This document shows, in pieces, positions 7,122 to 16,209 of a stretch of DNA of 64,000 nt. Position 1 is the first letter of the stretch. Each line of letters opens with the position of its first letter. The stretch covers positions 1 through 64,000 of the forward strand of contig CAYFLU010000001.1 of NCBI GenBank assembly GCA_964343975.1, in the 5' to 3' direction. The stretch is from SCUN01 sp964343975 (GTDB lineage Bacteria > Acidobacteriota > Vicinamibacteria > Vicinamibacterales > SCN-69-37). Made by a program: the position numbers and the translations under genes. The notes beneath the pieces were generated by a model. That model ran no database searches, had not been told where the DNA came from, and worked only from the letters and a program-made list of their open reading frames with translations.

Positions 7122-7340
7122 CTATTTCTTCGCGCGGTGATACGCCACGAGCGCGTTCGCATGCCCGTGCCCCATCTTGTGCATCGTCTTGAGGTGCGCC
7201 ACCTGCTCCATGTGCGGTTTGTCGGCGACCTTGTCGAGCACCTTGAACCAATGCGCCACCGGGTGACCGTATTTCTGCTCAATCGACGGGAAATACGACG
7301 CGGGACCGGTGACCTTCGCAGCAGCGGGCTTCTTGGCCAT
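7122..7340 (-). CDS. DUF4287 domain protein
   Basis: 72 residues, basic. After a short lysine-rich N-terminus it carries the DUF4287 signature: SYFPSIEQKYGHPVAHWFKV, then HMEQVAHLKTMHKMGHGHANALVAYH. The domain often stands alone or precedes DUF5655-type domains; its biochemical role is unknown. It is probably cytosolic. A TAGGGT box lies six bases upstream of the ATG, so it may have its own promoter. Confidence 0.85.
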   Translation of the reverse strand: MAKKPAAAKVTGPASYFPSIEQKYGHPVAHWFKVLDKVADKPHMEQVAHLKTMHKMGHGHANALVAYHRAKK

Positions 7341-7381
7341 GGGAGAACCCTACACGAACTCGCGTTTGAAACGGCGCCGGC

Positions 7382-7801
7382 TCACTTGCCCGTGAGCTTG
7401 CGCAATCCCGGCGGCAGCGGCTCGGTCGCAGACGGCGCCGGAACGTCCCTCAAGGCATCCGCGACAGCCGTGGCCGTGGGACCGGCGGCCTGCACCGCCG
7501 TGCGATAGAGCTTGGCATCTCTCAGCGCGCGCGGCGCCTCGCCTGTGCGGACAGCCGAGTCGCGCAAGGTCACCGTGGCGCTGTCGATGAGCGTGTCGAG
7601 CAACATGAGCGCGCGCTCGGTGTCGCCCGTCCGCAAGCTGCTCGCGGCATCAACATGCAACGACAGCTCGCCGTTGGTCGCCGCAAACGCCATCGTGGTG
7701 ATCATGTTGATGCCCTGACGCTGGCCAATCGCAAACCCGGCCACGCCGCCAATCAGCAGCGTCAACACCGGTACAGCCACAAGCTTCACGACACGCGTCA
7801 T
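7382..7801 (-). CDS. Hypothetical membrane-anchored protein
   Basis: 139 residues. One N-terminal transmembrane or signal-anchor helix (VPVLTLLIGGVAGFAIGQRQG) is followed by a helical region (GDTERALMLLDTLIDSAT) and a proline-rich tail (PAPSATEPLPPGL). No enzymatic motif is seen. It starts on the stop of the metallophosphoesterase gene (ATGA overlap), so the two are probably co-translated. The helical part suggests a small periplasmic scaffold; this is inference. Confidence 0.6.
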   Translation of the reverse strand: MTRVVKLVAVPVLTLLIGGVAGFAIGQRQGINMITTMAFAATNGELSLHVDAASSLRTGDTERALMLLDTLIDSATVTLRDSAVRTGEAPRALRDAKLYRTAVQAAGPTATAVADALRDVPAPSATEPLPPGLRKLTGK

Positions 7802-8991
7802 ACCGTCGGCTCCTTCGCGTGCAGCGGCACGCGCCACATCTCGGGATTCCAGTGCACATCCGCGTGCGCGCGATCCCACCCTCGCTCGCCGATCGACTGA
7901 TACTCCCGCACCACCAGCGCATCGTCTTCGATGCGGCAATAAAAGAAGGCGCGGTTGTCGCCGCCGGCGCCGGCGTTCTTCACGCCGAACACCGGAATGC
8001 CCGGCGCGGAACCGAGCGGCGCCACAGCCGTGCCCGTCCACACGTCCGTGCGGCGCGCATGCAAATGCCCGTGAAAGATCGCGACCACGCGGTAGCCCTC
8101 GAGCGCGCGGTGATACGCATGCACATCGCCCGCGCTCCACTCATTGCTGCTGATGCCGTCGGCATGATGCGGACAGTCGGCGCTGTGCCACGCAATGCGC
8201 GCCATGCCTTCGCAGCAGATCGCGCGGCTGCCGCCGGTCGGCTCCGTGTCGAACGGCTGCGCGTACCGCTGCAGATCCACGTGATGCACGATTACCACCG
8301 GCCGCCCACTCGTGCCCACCGACAGGCGCAGGTCGTCGATCAGAAACAAGAGGCTGTCCCACGCGCCGTAGCGGCTGATCGGCCGGCCATCCGCGTTGTC
8401 GCCGACGACGATGCCGAGCGCGATGAAGTGAATGCCGTTCCAATCCCACGAGTAGTGCAGGCCATTGGCTGAGCGGCGCGTGAGGCCACTGCGCTTGGCA
8501 TGGCGCGCGAGCAGGCCGTCGATCGTCACGTTCCGGCCGCGCGGCGTGTCGTGGTTGCCGTGAATTTCATAGAGCGGATACCGCAGCCGGCCGTCGGTGC
8601 CCGTGACGCCGTAGAGCGACGCATGCGCCACGAACTCCGTCCTCGTCATCGCGTCGTGCGTTGCGTCGCGCTTGTCGCCGGAGTCGGCGATGTCGCCGAG
8701 ATGCAGCACCACCCGCGGCCGCTGCACCACGCCGCCACCGAGCGAGGATGGCAGCGGCTGGCCGGGCAGAGTATTCAGCAGATCGATCAGCCGCTCGTTC
8801 ATCGCGAAGCGCTCGGCATCCACGCGCGACGGCATCGTCGCGTCTGCGAGCATGTGCGTGTCCGAGATGATGAAGAACGCGAGGTCGTCGTCTCGCTGCG
8901 CCCATGCGTGAAGACCGCGGGCGCCGATGGCGGCGCCGGCCGTGGCCAGTGCGCCTCGGCGAAGCAGCTCACGGCGCGAGAGCGGCGACAT
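7798..8991 (-). CDS. Tat-exported metallophosphoesterase
   Basis: 397 residues. A twin-arginine signal (MSPLSRRELLRRGALATAGAA) is followed by a calcineurin-like phosphoesterase: DTHM, LGDIADSGDK, GNHDTP, VHHVD and FHGHLHARR supply the metal-binding aspartates, asparagine and histidines in family order. Such enzymes cleave phosphomonoesters or phosphodiesters using two metals; the Tat signal places it in the periplasm already folded. The substrate is unknown. It is co-directional and overlapping with the small anchored protein downstream. Confidence 0.85.
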   Translation of the reverse strand: MSPLSRRELLRRGALATAGAAIGARGLHAWAQRDDDLAFFIISDTHMLADATMPSRVDAERFAMNERLIDLLNTLPGQPLPSSLGGGVVQRPRVVLHLGDIADSGDKRDATHDAMTRTEFVAHASLYGVTGTDGRLRYPLYEIHGNHDTPRGRNVTIDGLLARHAKRSGLTRRSANGLHYSWDWNGIHFIALGIVVGDNADGRPISRYGAWDSLLFLIDDLRLSVGTSGRPVVIVHHVDLQRYAQPFDTEPTGGSRAICCEGMARIAWHSADCPHHADGISSNEWSAGDVHAYHRALEGYRVVAIFHGHLHARRTDVWTGTAVAPLGSAPGIPVFGVKNAGAGGDNRAFFYCRIEDDALVVREYQSIGERGWDRAHADVHWNPEMWRVPLHAKEPTV

Positions 8992-9000
8992 CGCGTGGAC

Positions 9001-9405
9001 CTACTGCTTCGCCTTGAACGCGCGCGTGATGAGGGTGGTCAGCACTTTCGGATCGATATCCGACATGCGCGAGATGTAGATACAGCCTTTGGCGTGCTTG
9101 TGCGGGCCGAGTGACGCGAGGAGTTTCTCGGCGCCGTCCGCGCGCGCGACACCGTAGATCGAGATGTCGCCTTTCCGCGACGAGAACCCGACCGCGCAGA
9201 TCTCGCCGGTCTTGCCGCCTGCCAGTGGATACGTGAACACGCCGAAGCCGACGATCGCCGTGCCCCACATCACCGGCGGCTGCTTCGTGGCCTTCTCCAT
9301 CAGGGCCATCAACGCCGCGCAATCGGCGCGGCGCTTCGGATCCTCAATGGCCTTGATATAGGCGGCGGGACTGATCTTCGTAGCGGTGGTCTTTCGCGCG
9401 GCCAT
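9001..9405 (-). CDS. DUF1801 domain protein
   Basis: 134 residues. Typical DUF1801 sequence: SPAAYIKAIEDPKRRADCAAL, KATKQPPVMWGTAIVGFG, YPLAGGKTGEICAVGFSSRKGDISIY and KHAKGCIYISRMSDID. Members are small alpha/beta proteins related to YdhG/YdeI; their role is unclear. The ATG at 9405 is supported by a GGGAGGTG ribosome-binding site. It lies nine bases downstream of the metallophosphoesterase start region and is transcribed in the same direction, facing away from the DUF1501 operon. Confidence 0.85.
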   Translation of the reverse strand: MAARKTTATKISPAAYIKAIEDPKRRADCAALMALMEKATKQPPVMWGTAIVGFGVFTYPLAGGKTGEICAVGFSSRKGDISIYGVARADGAEKLLASLGPHKHAKGCIYISRMSDIDPKVLTTLITRAFKAKQ

Positions 9406-9536
9406 GGGCACCTCCCTGGTGAGCCGCCATGATACCGAACCGAGTCGCCTGACCAGCCGTGGGCGCAACAGAGATTGTCTGGATTTAATGTTGCTCCAGC
9501 GGGTGACCGTGGTCTAACAGTGTACGGACATCATCT

Positions 9537-10934
9537 ATGCGCGACTGCCTTTGTAACAACCGGCTGAAGCCGGGCGACGTTTCCCACTCCCGGCGCGAGT
9601 TTCTGGCGCGCACGGGCTTGGGGCTCGGCGCCCTCGGGTTGGCGAGCTTGCTGTCGGACGATCTCCTAGCGGCCATGGCCGAGCAGGGCACGAAGGCGTC
9701 GCCGTATGCGTCGAAGGCCAAGCACGTGATTCACATCTTCGCGCAGGGCGCGCCGTCGCATGTGGACACATGGGATCCGAAGCCGACGCTCGCGCAGTAT
9801 CACGACAAGCCGCTGCCAGGGTTGAACGGCGTGGCGATGGCGTCGCCGTTCACGTTCACGAAGCACGGCCAGTCGGGCATCGAGGTGAGCAGCGTGTTTC
9901 CCGCGATCGCCGAGCATGTGGACGATCTCGCGGTGATCCGCTCGATGCAGACCGACATCCCCGCGCACGACGTGGCCACGGTGATGATGAACACCGGCTC
10001 GCGGTTGCCGCGGCCGAGCCTCGGCTCGTGGGCGCTCTACGGTCTCGGCAGCGCGAACCAGAACATGCCCGGCTTCATCTCGCTGCGGCCGAACGGCGGA
10101 TTGCCCCCAGGCGGCTCGCTCAACTGGGGCTCGGCGTTTCTCCCCGGCGATCTGCAGGCGATGAGCCTCAACACCTCGACGGCGACGGTCGCCGGCATGG
10201 TGCCCAACATCCGCAACGAGTACTTCGGCCGCGACGAACAGCGTCGCGAACTCGATCTCGTGCAGGGGTTGAACGCGGCCGCGCGGCAACCTGGAATAGA
10301 CGACCCGATGCTCGACGCGCGCATTCAGTCGCTCGAGATGGCGTACCGCATGCAGATCGAAGCGACCGACGCATTCGATCTGTCGAAGGAATCGGCGGCT
10401 GTGAAGGCGATGTACGGCGATACGCCGCAAGGCCGTCAGCTCCTCATCGCCCGTCGACTCGTGGAACGCGGCGTGCGGTTCATTCAAGTGTGGGCCGGCG
10501 GGTGGGATCACCACGAAGATCTCGAAGATCGTTTGCCGGCAAGCGCGGCGGAGATCGACAAGCCCGCGGGGGCGCTGCTCGCGGATCTGAAGACGCTCGG
10601 CCTGCTCGACAGCACGCTCGTGATCTGGGGCGGTGAGTTCGGACGCACGGTGACGCGCGACCGCAACGGCAACGACAACCCGGGCCGCGACCACAACAGC
10701 AAGGCGTTCTCACTGTGGTTGGCGGGCGGCGGCGTGAAGGGCGGCACGGTGTACGGCGCCACGGACGAATTCGGCTCGAAGGCCGTGACCAATCCCGTGC
10801 ATGTGCATGATCTGCACGCCACGATCCTGCGGCTCCTCGGCTTCGATCACACGAAGCTCACCTATCGCCACAACGGCCGCGACTTCCGTCTCACCGAGAC
10901 CTACGGCACGGTCGTGAACGGGATCATCGCGTGA
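9537..10934 (+). CDS. DUF1501 protein (sulfatase-like fold, Tat signal)
   Basis: 465 residues. A Tat-type signal (SRREFLARTGLGLGALGLAS) precedes the DUF1501 domain: HVIHIFAQGAPSHVDTWDPKP, then GVRFIQVWAGGWDHHEDL, LVIWGGEFGRTVTRDRNGND and GRDHNSKAFSLWLAGGGVKGG. DUF1501 proteins resemble alkaline-phosphatase/sulfatase-fold enzymes and are almost always encoded beside DUF1549/DUF1553 cytochromes in Planctomycetes, Verrucomicrobia and Acidobacteria. The substrate is unknown. The stop overlaps the start of the cytochrome gene, so the pair forms an operon. It is probably periplasmic. Confidence 0.88.
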   Translation: MRDCLCNNRLKPGDVSHSRREFLARTGLGLGALGLASLLSDDLLAAMAEQGTKASPYASKAKHVIHIFAQGAPSHVDTWDPKPTLAQYHDKPLPGLNGVAMASPFTFTKHGQSGIEVSSVFPAIAEHVDDLAVIRSMQTDIPAHDVATVMMNTGSRLPRPSLGSWALYGLGSANQNMPGFISLRPNGGLPPGGSLNWGSAFLPGDLQAMSLNTSTATVAGMVPNIRNEYFGRDEQRRELDLVQGLNAAARQPGIDDPMLDARIQSLEMAYRMQIEATDAFDLSKESAAVKAMYGDTPQGRQLLIARRLVERGVRFIQVWAGGWDHHEDLEDRLPASAAEIDKPAGALLADLKTLGLLDSTLVIWGGEFGRTVTRDRNGNDNPGRDHNSKAFSLWLAGGGVKGGTVYGATDEFGSKAVTNPVHVHDLHATILRLLGFDHTKLTYRHNGRDFRLTETYGTVVNGIIA

Positions 10935-13873
10935 TGACAGCAGAGACCCGACGCTCGGCGTGGCGCCTGGGCATCGCGAGTGCGGTGCTGATGTGGTCGT
11001 GCGCGTTTGCGTTCACCGCGGCAGAGCCTGCAGCGGCACCGATCCCGCAAGCGCCGATCCGACAGGATCAGCTCGACTTCTTCGAGAGCCGCATCCGCCC
11101 GATCTTCGTGAACAACTGCTACAAGTGCCACAGCAGCGGCCTGAGTTCACCGTCGGGTGGCCTCGTGCTCGACTGGAAAGGCGGCTGGGAAAAAGGTGGC
11201 GGCTCGGGCCCCGCGATCGTGCCGGGCGATCCCGACAAGAGCCTGCTCATCACCGCGGTGCGCTACAACGACGGCACGTTGCAGATGCCGCCGACCGGAC
11301 CACTACCGGAAGAACAAGTGAACGACCTCGTGACGTGGGTGCGCATGAACGCGCCGGATCCGCGCACGACGCGCCCGGCGCCATCGCCGAACGGCGCGCC
11401 GTCATACGGCGGCCAGGGCAAGAACCACTGGGCGTTCAAGCCGGTGACGAAGCCAGCGCTGCCGAACGTGACGAACACGGCGTGGGTGAAGAACGACATC
11501 GACCGCTTCGTGGAAGCGAAGCTCGAGTCGATGGGCATGACCGGCAGCGCGATCGCCGACAAGCGCACGCTCATTCGTCGCGCGTTCTTCGATCTCATCG
11601 GCCTGCCGCCCACACCCGGTGAAGTGCAGGCGTTTCTCGCCGACACGTCGCCGAACGCGTTCGAACATCTCGTGGACGCGCTGCTCGCCTCCCCGCTCTA
11701 CGGCGAGCGGTGGGGGCGGCACTGGCTCGACGTGGCGCGCTACGCCGACACGAAAGGCCAGTACGCGCGTCAGCGTGAGTCGTCGCTCTATCCGAACGCG
11801 TGGACCTATCGCGACTACGTGATCCGCGCCTTCAACGCCGATCTGCCGTACGACCAGTTCATCAAGGAGCAGCTGGCGGCCGATCGCGTGAGCAACATGA
11901 AGGTCACGCCGTCGCTCGCCGCGCTCGGCTTCCTCACGCTCGGCGATCATTTCGGCGGCAATCAGGCCGACATCATCAACGACCGCATCGACGTGACGAC
12001 CAAGGCCTTCCTCGGCCTCACGGTGACGTGCGCGCGGTGTCACGACCACAAGTTCGATCCGATCCCGCAGGCCGACTACTACTCGCTCTACGGCATCTTC
12101 GCGAGCTCGATCGAGCCGCCGACGCAACCGATCATCGGCATCATCCCGACGGCGTATGCCGACTATCAGGTCCGTCGCAAAGCGATGGACGAGCGCATGC
12201 AGGCCATCGCCGACGAGAACGTGATGGAAGCGTTCGGCGACTACAAACGCTTCGGCGCGGCGTACCTCATGGCCACGACAATGTCGGAGGGCAGCGCGGC
12301 GTCGTATCTGAAGAAAAAGGGCGCGCCGGTCGGACCGCTCCCCAACTGGAAGCAGTTCCTGAAGTCGGGTGGCAAGCAGGCGGCGTCGGTGTTCGGCATC
12401 TGGAACGCGCTCGCGCGGATTGAGCCGGCGATCTTCGACCTGCGCGCGCAGCGCGTGCTCGAGTCGCAGTATCAGAAGGAGCGCCAGGCGGTGCTGAGCC
12501 CGTTCGTGCTCGAGGCCTTCTACCGCAAGCCGATGCTCTCGCTCGAAAGCGCGGCGGAGATCTACGGCAAGCTCTTCGCGCGGACCGATCCGGCATGGAC
12601 GACCATGTTCTCGACGCTGATGAACGAGTCGTCGCTGCGATTCCGGCCGCAGAAGGCGCGCAACATGAACAACCAGATGCGCGAGCAGAGCGACCTGCTC
12701 GAGCTCCTGGACCCGGGCGCGCCCGCGCGACCGAACCTGCTCATCGACAGCCCGACGCCGAAAGACTCGCCGATCTTCATCCGCGGCCAGGTGGAGACGC
12801 CCGGACAAGTGGTGCCGCGCCGCTTCCTCGACGTGCTCTCGAACGGCAAGCGCCCGGAATTTCACGACGGCTCGGGTCGCCTCGAACTCGCGAACGCGAT
12901 TGCCGACAAGTCGAATCCGCTCACCGCCCGCGTGCTCGTGAACCGCGTGTGGCAGCACCACTTCGGCGAAGGCTTCGTGAGCACACCGGACGACCTCGGC
13001 AATCAGTCGACGCCGCCCGTGAACCAGCCGCTCCTCGACTACCTCGCGAGCCGCTTCATGAGCGACGGGTGGTCGATCAAGAAGCTGCACAAGCTCATCC
13101 TGATGTCGGCGACGTGGCAGCAGCAAACCGTCGGCAACACCGCGTACGCCGAGAAGGATCCCTTCAACCAGCTCCTCTGGCGCCAAAACGTCCGTCGTCT
13201 CGAGTTCGAACCGCTGCGCGATTCGATTTTGAGCATGGGCGGGAGTTTGGATCTGACGATGGGCGGGCATCCGGTGCGGCTCGGTGATCCGCCGGTTGGC
13301 GGTCGCGGCGCGGGCAGTGCGGTGGTGCGACCGTCAGGCACGCCGGGGAATGCCGCCGACAACCTCACGATGGTGGTGGCGCCGCGGCGGTCGGTGTATG
13401 GCTTCGTGGATCGCGGCGATCTCGGCGACATCTTCACGACCTTCGACTTCGCGAGCCCGAATGCCGCGAACGGCAAGCGCTTCGAGACGACGGTGCCGCA
13501 GCAGGCGCTCTTCCTCATGAACAGCCCGCTCGCGATCGAGCAGGTGCGCCACGTGGTGGAGCGCGCTGAGTTCCAGCAGGCCGCGACAGACGAAGCGAAG
13601 ATCGCGTTTCTGTACGAGCTCTTCTTCCAGCGCGCGCCGAATGCCGCGGAAGTGACGATGGGGCGGGAGTTCGTGGCGAAGTATCACGCGGCGCCGGCGC
13701 CGGTGGATGACGCACCGGCGGGCCGCGCGACCGGGGCGCGAGGCCGGGGCGCCGGTGCCGGTGCGCAGGCCCGCGGCCGTGGCCCGGCCGCGCCCGTGCG
13801 CGTGCCGCTCTCGGCGTGGCAGGAGTACGCGCACGCGCTCATGCTCACGAACGAGATGGTGTTCGTGCGCTAG
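10934..13873 (+). CDS. PSD1 cytochrome c with DUF1549 and DUF1553 domains
   Basis: 979 residues from the ATG at 10934 (TGATG overlap); a GTG three bases earlier is also possible. After an N-terminal hydrophobic segment comes one haem motif, CYKCH near residue 60, in a planctomycete-type cytochrome c domain (MPPTGPLPEEQVNDLVTWV). DUF1549 follows (DLIGLPPTPGEVQAFL, YGERWGRHWLDVARYADT, CARCHDHKFDPI, a second CxxCH) and then DUF1553 (LTARVLVNRVWQHHFGEGFV, VPQQALFLMNSPLA). Near residues 930-955 there is an Arg/Gly/Ala-rich low-complexity insert. The family's partner is DUF1501. It is exported; the redox role is inferred. Confidence 0.9.
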   Translation: MTAETRRSAWRLGIASAVLMWSCAFAFTAAEPAAAPIPQAPIRQDQLDFFESRIRPIFVNNCYKCHSSGLSSPSGGLVLDWKGGWEKGGGSGPAIVPGDPDKSLLITAVRYNDGTLQMPPTGPLPEEQVNDLVTWVRMNAPDPRTTRPAPSPNGAPSYGGQGKNHWAFKPVTKPALPNVTNTAWVKNDIDRFVEAKLESMGMTGSAIADKRTLIRRAFFDLIGLPPTPGEVQAFLADTSPNAFEHLVDALLASPLYGERWGRHWLDVARYADTKGQYARQRESSLYPNAWTYRDYVIRAFNADLPYDQFIKEQLAADRVSNMKVTPSLAALGFLTLGDHFGGNQADIINDRIDVTTKAFLGLTVTCARCHDHKFDPIPQADYYSLYGIFASSIEPPTQPIIGIIPTAYADYQVRRKAMDERMQAIADENVMEAFGDYKRFGAAYLMATTMSEGSAASYLKKKGAPVGPLPNWKQFLKSGGKQAASVFGIWNALARIEPAIFDLRAQRVLESQYQKERQAVLSPFVLEAFYRKPMLSLESAAEIYGKLFARTDPAWTTMFSTLMNESSLRFRPQKARNMNNQMREQSDLLELLDPGAPARPNLLIDSPTPKDSPIFIRGQVETPGQVVPRRFLDVLSNGKRPEFHDGSGRLELANAIADKSNPLTARVLVNRVWQHHFGEGFVSTPDDLGNQSTPPVNQPLLDYLASRFMSDGWSIKKLHKLILMSATWQQQTVGNTAYAEKDPFNQLLWRQNVRRLEFEPLRDSILSMGGSLDLTMGGHPVRLGDPPVGGRGAGSAVVRPSGTPGNAADNLTMVVAPRRSVYGFVDRGDLGDIFTTFDFASPNAANGKRFETTVPQQALFLMNSPLAIEQVRHVVERAEFQQAATDEAKIAFLYELFFQRAPNAAEVTMGREFVAKYHAAPAPVDDAPAGRATGARGRGAGAGAQARGRGPAAPVRVPLSAWQEYAHALMLTNEMVFVR

Positions 13874-14430
13874 CGGTCCTGAAAGCCGCGTCCGGCGAAG
13901 ATCGCGGGCGCGGCTTTGTTGATACGGGCCTCGCGCGTGGCCGGCTGCTTCGCGGACGCGAAGTGATAGAGGTATCCACGCTGCCGTCCGGGTGTGAGCG
14001 CCTCGAACGCGCGCTTGAACGACGGATCCTTCTTGAAGCGCGCGATCAGCTCTGGCGGCACCGGATAGTCTTCCGTCTTCTTCGGCGCCACCCGCAACCC
14101 CGCCTGCTCCACCGCGATGGCCTCACGCACATAGGCGGTGATCGTCTTCGCCTTCGCCGCAATCTCCGCCGCGCTCGTGAACTTCATCACGCGTCCCGCC
14201 TGCACTTGACCGAGCTGCACCAGCAGCTTCTTCGGGTCCTTCATCAGCGCGCCCTGGAAGAATCCGAGCGCGAAGTACTCCTTGAAGTCCTGGAGGATGA
14301 CGACGTTCTTGCCGTCGAGCGTGTACGTGGGCTTGCCCCACTTCCGTTCTTCGGTCAGCGGCAGCGCGGCGAGCACGCGCTTCATCTCAGCAATCTCCGC
14401 GGCCCAGCGCTTCATGTAGGGGTGCTGCAT
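13870..14430 (-). CDS. YdeI/DUF1801-OmdA family protein
   Basis: 186 residues. The N-terminal half is DUF1801-like (MKRVLAALPLTEERKWGKPTYTL; VVILQDFKEYFALGFFQGAL), and the C-terminal half is the OmdA-type helical segment (PPELIARFKKDPSFKRAFEAL then TPGRQRGYLYHFASAK). This is the usual YdeI architecture; E. coli-type members have been linked to polymyxin resistance, but the mechanism is unclear. It has no signal peptide. It overlaps the stop of the PSD1 gene tail-to-tail by four bases. Confidence 0.88.
   Translation of the reverse strand: MQHPYMKRWAAEIAEMKRVLAALPLTEERKWGKPTYTLDGKNVVILQDFKEYFALGFFQGALMKDPKKLLVQLGQVQAGRVMKFTSAAEIAAKAKTITAYVREAIAVEQAGLRVAPKKTEDYPVPPELIARFKKDPSFKRAFEALTPGRQRGYLYHFASAKQPATREARINKAAPAIFAGRGFQDR
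13882..13917. terminator. Possible convergent hairpin terminator
   Basis: AAAGCCGCG at 13882-13890 pairs with CGCGGCTTT at 13909-13917 across an 18-base loop, followed by GTTGAT. It lies just after the PSD1 stop and inside the 3' end of the convergent YdeI-like gene. The loop is long and the T-tract short. Confidence 0.3.
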
Positions 14431-14519
14431 CGGTGTGGCTGATCGTACCGGAACTGGCGGCGTTGAACGATTCAGTCACCACCGCCGATGTCTTTGTGAT
14501 ACAAAGCCATAGACACACC

Positions 14520-14966
14520 ATGAACACCACTCGACTGCGCGGCGCACTCGGCATTGGCCTCACCTGGGCGGTGGCGTGGGGTGGTGTGGGAGTGCTGGTC
14601 GCGCTCGGGTTCGTGATCGCCACCGGCAGTCGTCCCGACCCGCCGGTGCCCATGATGTTCACGGTAGCCGGGCTGCTGAACGGCGTGCTCTTCTCGACCG
14701 TGGTCTCGGTCGCCGAGCGCGGTCGCCTCGTCAGCGATCTGCGCCTGCCGCGCGTGGCGACCGCCGGCGCGGCGGTCGGCGTGCTCTTCGCCACGACGTT
14801 CGTCGTCGCCGTGGCCTCCGGCGGCGATCGCGCGTTCCTCTGGAATCTGTCGTTTCTCGCGCCGATCTTCGGTACCTGGGCCGCGGGCTCCGGCGCTGCC
14901 TGCGTGCTGCTCGCGCGACGCACTGACCGCTGGCACCGCTTGTTCGCGCAACTCTGCGCACGCTAG
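14520..14966 (+). CDS. Hypothetical four-helix membrane protein
   Basis: 148 residues with four predicted transmembrane stretches: GLTWAVAWGGVGVLVALGFV, MMFTVAGLLNGVLFSTVVSV, GAAVGVLFATTFVVAVA and FLAPIFGTWAAGSGAACVLL. I do not recognise the family. I chose the ATG at 14520 because it directly precedes the first helix; the frame is open 87 bases further. A short palindrome CTTTGT-GAT-ACAAAG lies at 14491-14505 and could be an operator. Confidence 0.55.
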   Translation: MNTTRLRGALGIGLTWAVAWGGVGVLVALGFVIATGSRPDPPVPMMFTVAGLLNGVLFSTVVSVAERGRLVSDLRLPRVATAGAAVGVLFATTFVVAVASGGDRAFLWNLSFLAPIFGTWAAGSGAACVLLARRTDRWHRLFAQLCAR

Positions 14967-14991
14967 CGGCGACACGTCGGCACTTCCGCGC

Positions 14992-15486
14992 CTACGTTCG
15001 TCCAAGAAAGCGCCCCGGCTGTCCCGAGAGCATGCGCAGCGCGCGGTCGAGGTTGCGCGCGCGCGCGTCCGCGCTCTTCAAACGGAGCAGATAGCGGACG
15101 ACTTCCTTCTGCCGACTCGGCGAGAGTGCAGCCCATCCGCGCGTCGCTGCCGCATTCGCACTGAGCGCGGCCGTGAACCATGCGGGCATCGGCGCGGGGC
15201 CAGAGCGGTACGCGGCGTCGAAAGCGACTTCGACGCGCACCGAGTCGCCGACCGCCGTGCCCGAGGCCTTGCGCACATCGCCGTGGAGATAGAGGTAGAA
15301 GCTGCCGTCACCGGCGGGCATCAAGTTGATGCGCCACGGCTCCGCAGGCTCGCCGTTGATCCGCACGAGCACAGGCAGCGGACGACGCCAGCCTTTGCGG
15401 AGGCGGGCGGCGCGGGCAGCGCTGATCGGCACGAATGGATTGACGCCGCGGATGTCGATGACGGCGCGGAAACGGAGCGTGGTCAT
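14992..15486 (-). CDS. DUF1905/YdeI-type protein
   Basis: 164 residues. The N-terminal half is a DUF1905-like beta barrel (LRFRAVIDIRG, PVLVRINGEPAEPWRINLMP, GSFYLYLHGDVR and VGDSVRVEVAFD). The C-terminal half is the OmdA helical segment (GWAALSPSRQKEVVRYLLRL; DARARNLDRALRML). The stand-alone DUF1905 plus YdeI tail architecture is common in Acidobacteria; function unknown. Its ATG overlaps the stop of the small membrane protein upstream (ATGA), so the two are co-translated. Confidence 0.8.
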   Translation of the reverse strand: MTTLRFRAVIDIRGVNPFVPISAARAARLRKGWRRPLPVLVRINGEPAEPWRINLMPAGDGSFYLYLHGDVRKASGTAVGDSVRVEVAFDAAYRSGPAPMPAWFTAALSANAAATRGWAALSPSRQKEVVRYLLRLKSADARARNLDRALRMLSGQPGRFLGRT

Positions 15487-15872
15487 CGCGCGTGTTGAGC
15501 ACGCCCACTGCGTCGTCCCACGAATGCAGACACCGGCACCAAGTACGACAGATAGACCACGTGATACCACGCGGGATACGCCGGCCAGATGCGGATGTGG
15601 TGCACGGTGGAGCCGAGACACGCCAGCGTTCCCAGCGCGAGCGCAGCTCGGCCCGTGTCGCCTGCGAGGCGCGTCGTCGTCCAGGCGCTGGCGGCCATGC
15701 ACACGGCGCCGGCGACGAGGCGCGCGACAAGCATGACGAACGTGTACGCGCGCGTGGCCTCTGCGACGCCGTAGGCGGGCCATACACGTGACGTGATGGC
15801 GCTCACCAACACGGCGGCAATGATGCCAACCGCAGCGCCGCCGAGGATGGACACTCCGACACGTGGCGTCAT
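15483..15872 (-). CDS. Hypothetical four-helix membrane protein
   Basis: 129 residues from the ATG at 15872. Four hydrophobic segments are visible: VSILGGAAVGIIAAVLVSAI, YTFVMLVARLVAGAVCMAAS, AALALGTLACLGSTVHHI and YHVVYLSYLVPVSAFV. A histidine pair (VHHIRIWPAYPAWYHVVY) sits between helices 3 and 4. The family is not recognised. The start at 15872 puts the first helix close to the N-terminus; the frame is open upstream. It overlaps the DUF1905 gene by four bases. Confidence 0.5.
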   Translation of the reverse strand: MTPRVGVSILGGAAVGIIAAVLVSAITSRVWPAYGVAEATRAYTFVMLVARLVAGAVCMAASAWTTTRLAGDTGRAALALGTLACLGSTVHHIRIWPAYPAWYHVVYLSYLVPVSAFVGRRSGRAQHAR

Positions 15873-15924
15873 GCCGGTGTAGCGATGTTCATAGCCGGGC
15901 TCGTCGTTCGAATGGCAGAGAACA

Positions 15925-16206
15925 TCAGGCTGCCGTGACTGTGAGTTTGACCCCGAGGCTCTGGAGCACCTTGAGCACGGTGTCATATCGCGGCTTGGCT
16001 CCCGGCGTCAGGGCCTTGTACAGGCTCTCCCGGCCAAGGCCCGTAGTCTCGGCAATGGCGCTGATCCCTCGCGCCTTGGCGACCTGACCGACCGCCGACA
16101 GGAACACGTCCGGATTGGAATCTTCGAGCGCAGCCGTCAAGTACTCCGCGATCACTTCGTCATCGTCCAGAAAGGCGCTTGGGTCGAAGGCTTTGAGTTT
16201 TGGCAC
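15925..16206 (-). CDS. Antitoxin of the HI1420 (HigA-like) addiction-module family
   Basis: 93 residues. Family marks are the N-terminal DPSAFLDDDEVIAEYLTAAL and an Xre-type helix-turn-helix: DVFLSAVGQVAKARGISAIA, TGLGRESLYKALTPGAKPRY and DTVLKVLQSLGVKLTV. It should bind the module promoter and the toxin. As usual for this family the toxin comes first and the antitoxin second, three bases apart. Both depend on the promoter at 16516-16544. Confidence 0.9.
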   Translation of the reverse strand: MPKLKAFDPSAFLDDDEVIAEYLTAALEDSNPDVFLSAVGQVAKARGISAIAETTGLGRESLYKALTPGAKPRYDTVLKVLQSLGVKLTVTAA

Positions 16207-16209
16207 CGT

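Noticed and set aside
14491..14505. CTTTGT-GAT-ACAAAG as a definite operator for the membrane protein at 14520.
   Set aside because: A six-base palindrome alone occurs by chance; no promoter elements of matching quality flank it.
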